Assembly: GCA_963743825.1 (NCBI GenBank)
Contig: CAVURC010000004.1
Coordinates: forward strand, 1-64,000
Origin: Sva-07 sp963743825
GTDB lineage: Bacteria > Actinomycetota > Acidimicrobiia > Acidimicrobiales > Ilumatobacteraceae
Length of the DNA stretch: 64,000 nt
Direction of reading: 5' to 3'
Notes under the pieces: generated by a model
Seen by the model: the letters and a program-made list of their open reading frames with translations, nothing else
The model's database searches: none
Told to the model about the DNA's origin: nothing
Position numbers and translations under genes: made by a program
Shown here: positions 63,371-64,000 of the stretch, in pieces
How positions within the stretch are numbered: the first letter of the stretch is position 1
Layout: every line of letters starts with the position of its first letter

Positions 63371-63701
63371 ATGGCGAAGCATTCACGAGCACCCGAGATC
63401 GGGCTGTGTACGGGCAAGGACTGTCGGCGGTCGGACGGGTTCAGGACCGTCCAGCGGGAATTGGATCGCGTCGTGCACGGTGGTCGAACTGCCGTGCCTC
63501 GACGTGTGTGACGGCGCCGTGGTGGTGTTGTCGCCGCGTGACGAGCCGGTCGTGATCGAGCGGGTCCGCAACCGGGCAATGGCGCTCGAGATCATCGACC
63601 ACGTCACGAGTGACGCACCGCTGACCGCTCGATTACGCAAACGCCGCCTCGGTGGCGCCAAGCGCACGAAGGCGTTGCGACGCGTCAGCCGGGCGGTCTG
63701 A
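63371..63701 (+). pseudogene. Thioredoxin-like [2Fe-2S] ferredoxin, +1 frameshift
   Basis: About 109 residues after removing one base near 63466-63470. The first frame reads MAKHSRAPEIGLCTGKDCRR, with the first two cluster Cys (C-x4-C). The second reads VVELPCLDVCDGAVVVLSPR, with the other two (C-x3-C), and continues ERVRNRAMALEIIDHV to a basic tail. This is the pattern of thioredoxin-fold [2Fe-2S] ferredoxins. It starts 11 bases after the bacterioferritin gene, so it could be the electron donor for iron release. Confidence 0.75.
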
Positions 63702-63704
63702 TCG

Positions 63705-64000
63705 TCACGCGGTGCGGGCGATGTGGAACGCGGGGATCACCCGCGGCGCAGCTGACGTGATGTAGTCGCCGAACTGGGGCATGAGCTCGGCCTGCGCACG
63801 CAGCTTGGCCTGTCCTTCGTCCTCGGGGAGTTCGGTGACGGTCGCCTCGAAGGTCTCCACGCCGAACTCGACGGTGATGTTCGGGTTCGCCTTCAGGTTG
63901 AAGTACCAGTCGGGATTCGTGGGGGCCCCGCCCTTCGAGGCGAACACGTACAGGTCGTCACCTTCGACGAGTGTCACGAGCGGGATCTCGCGCACTTCGC
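63705..64000 (-). CDS. Nitroreductase/deazaflavin (F420)-dependent protein, 5' end outside the window
   Basis: Partial, at least 97 residues. REIPLVTLVEGDDLYVFASK, GGAPTNPDWYFNLKANPNIT and VEFGVETFEATVTELPED match the Ddn/Rv3547-like 'nitroreductase family deazaflavin-dependent oxidoreductase' group. These split-barrel proteins bind F420H2 and reduce quinones or nitro compounds. The first part of the gene lies beyond position 64000. Convergent with the ferredoxin gene. Confidence 0.88.
   Translation of the reverse strand, partial: EVREIPLVTLVEGDDLYVFASKGGAPTNPDWYFNLKANPNITVEFGVETFEATVTELPEDEGQAKLRAQAELMPQFGDYITSAAPRVIPAFHIARTA

Overview
The window is high-GC DNA with frequent GTG starts, ATGA-type stop/start overlaps, an F420-type luciferase-like monooxygenase, a Ddn-like deazaflavin protein, mycothiol-associated MDMPI/DinB proteins, a WYL regulator and MacB/FtsX export systems. 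This points to Actinomycetota, probably an Acidimicrobiia (Ilumatobacter-like) chromosome. That is an inference from gene style; no rRNA or ribosomal-protein marker is present.

Layout. (1) 1-1.4 kb is the right end of an integrated element: a broken tyrosine-recombinase C-terminus, an intact excisionase-like gene, and the 3' half of a tRNA-Ala(TGC) that looks like the far attachment site, followed by a hairpin. (2) 1.4-3.0 kb has a K+ channel and a ParDE toxin-antitoxin pair. (3) 3.1-14.3 kb is one functional block: a VTC-domain polyphosphate-polymerase-like gene with a DUF4956 membrane protein on the minus strand, facing a plus-strand operon of CotH-kinase-like lipoprotein, OmpR-type regulator, histidine kinase, lipoprotein, membrane fusion protein, MacB ATPase, MacB permease and a second membrane fusion protein. 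An identical 18-bp element lies in front of each divergent arm. (4) 14.3-19.7 kb: MFS efflux gene, thioesterase, HxlR regulator, glycosyltransferase and a PIG-L/LmbE deacetylase. (5) 19.7-34.4 kb is an archipelago of small, separately oriented detoxification or resistance-type genes (methyltransferases, VOC, GNAT, Nudix, DinB, HIT, PhzF, RibD-like, amine oxidase) with truncated scars between them. A roughly 20-bp motif recurs at its gene boundaries, always in one orientation. (6) 34.4-39.8 kb and 48.2-52.0 kb are two NarL/LiaR-like two-component systems, each divergent from an ABC transporter. (7) 39.9-48.2 kb: more small enzymes, including a WYL repressor/MDMPI pair around a perfect 13-bp-arm palindrome and a second copy of the LmbE gene. 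(8) 52.3-64 kb: methyltransferases, SRPBCC, LLM oxidoreductase, VapBC beside a ParE scar, PNPOx, cytochrome P450, a kinase/flippase fusion coupled to a VPS62-like membrane protein, a bacterioferritin with a [2Fe-2S] ferredoxin, and a Ddn-like gene cut by the window end.

Reading-frame quality. About ten otherwise well-conserved genes (integrase, MFS twice, a GNAT scar, WYL, ABC permease, methyltransferase, flippase, VPS62, ferredoxin) are each broken by what can be repaired as one extra base, and two more contain short tandem duplications. The one-sided +1 pattern is more like uncorrected insertion errors in the assembly than true gene decay, so these genes should be read as probably intact in the organism.

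Most interesting points: the two LmbE genes with identical proteins but nine silent differences; the motif-bounded gene archipelago; the VTC/DUF4956/CotH block tied to a two-component system and an exporter; and the VPS62-kinase-flippase pair.
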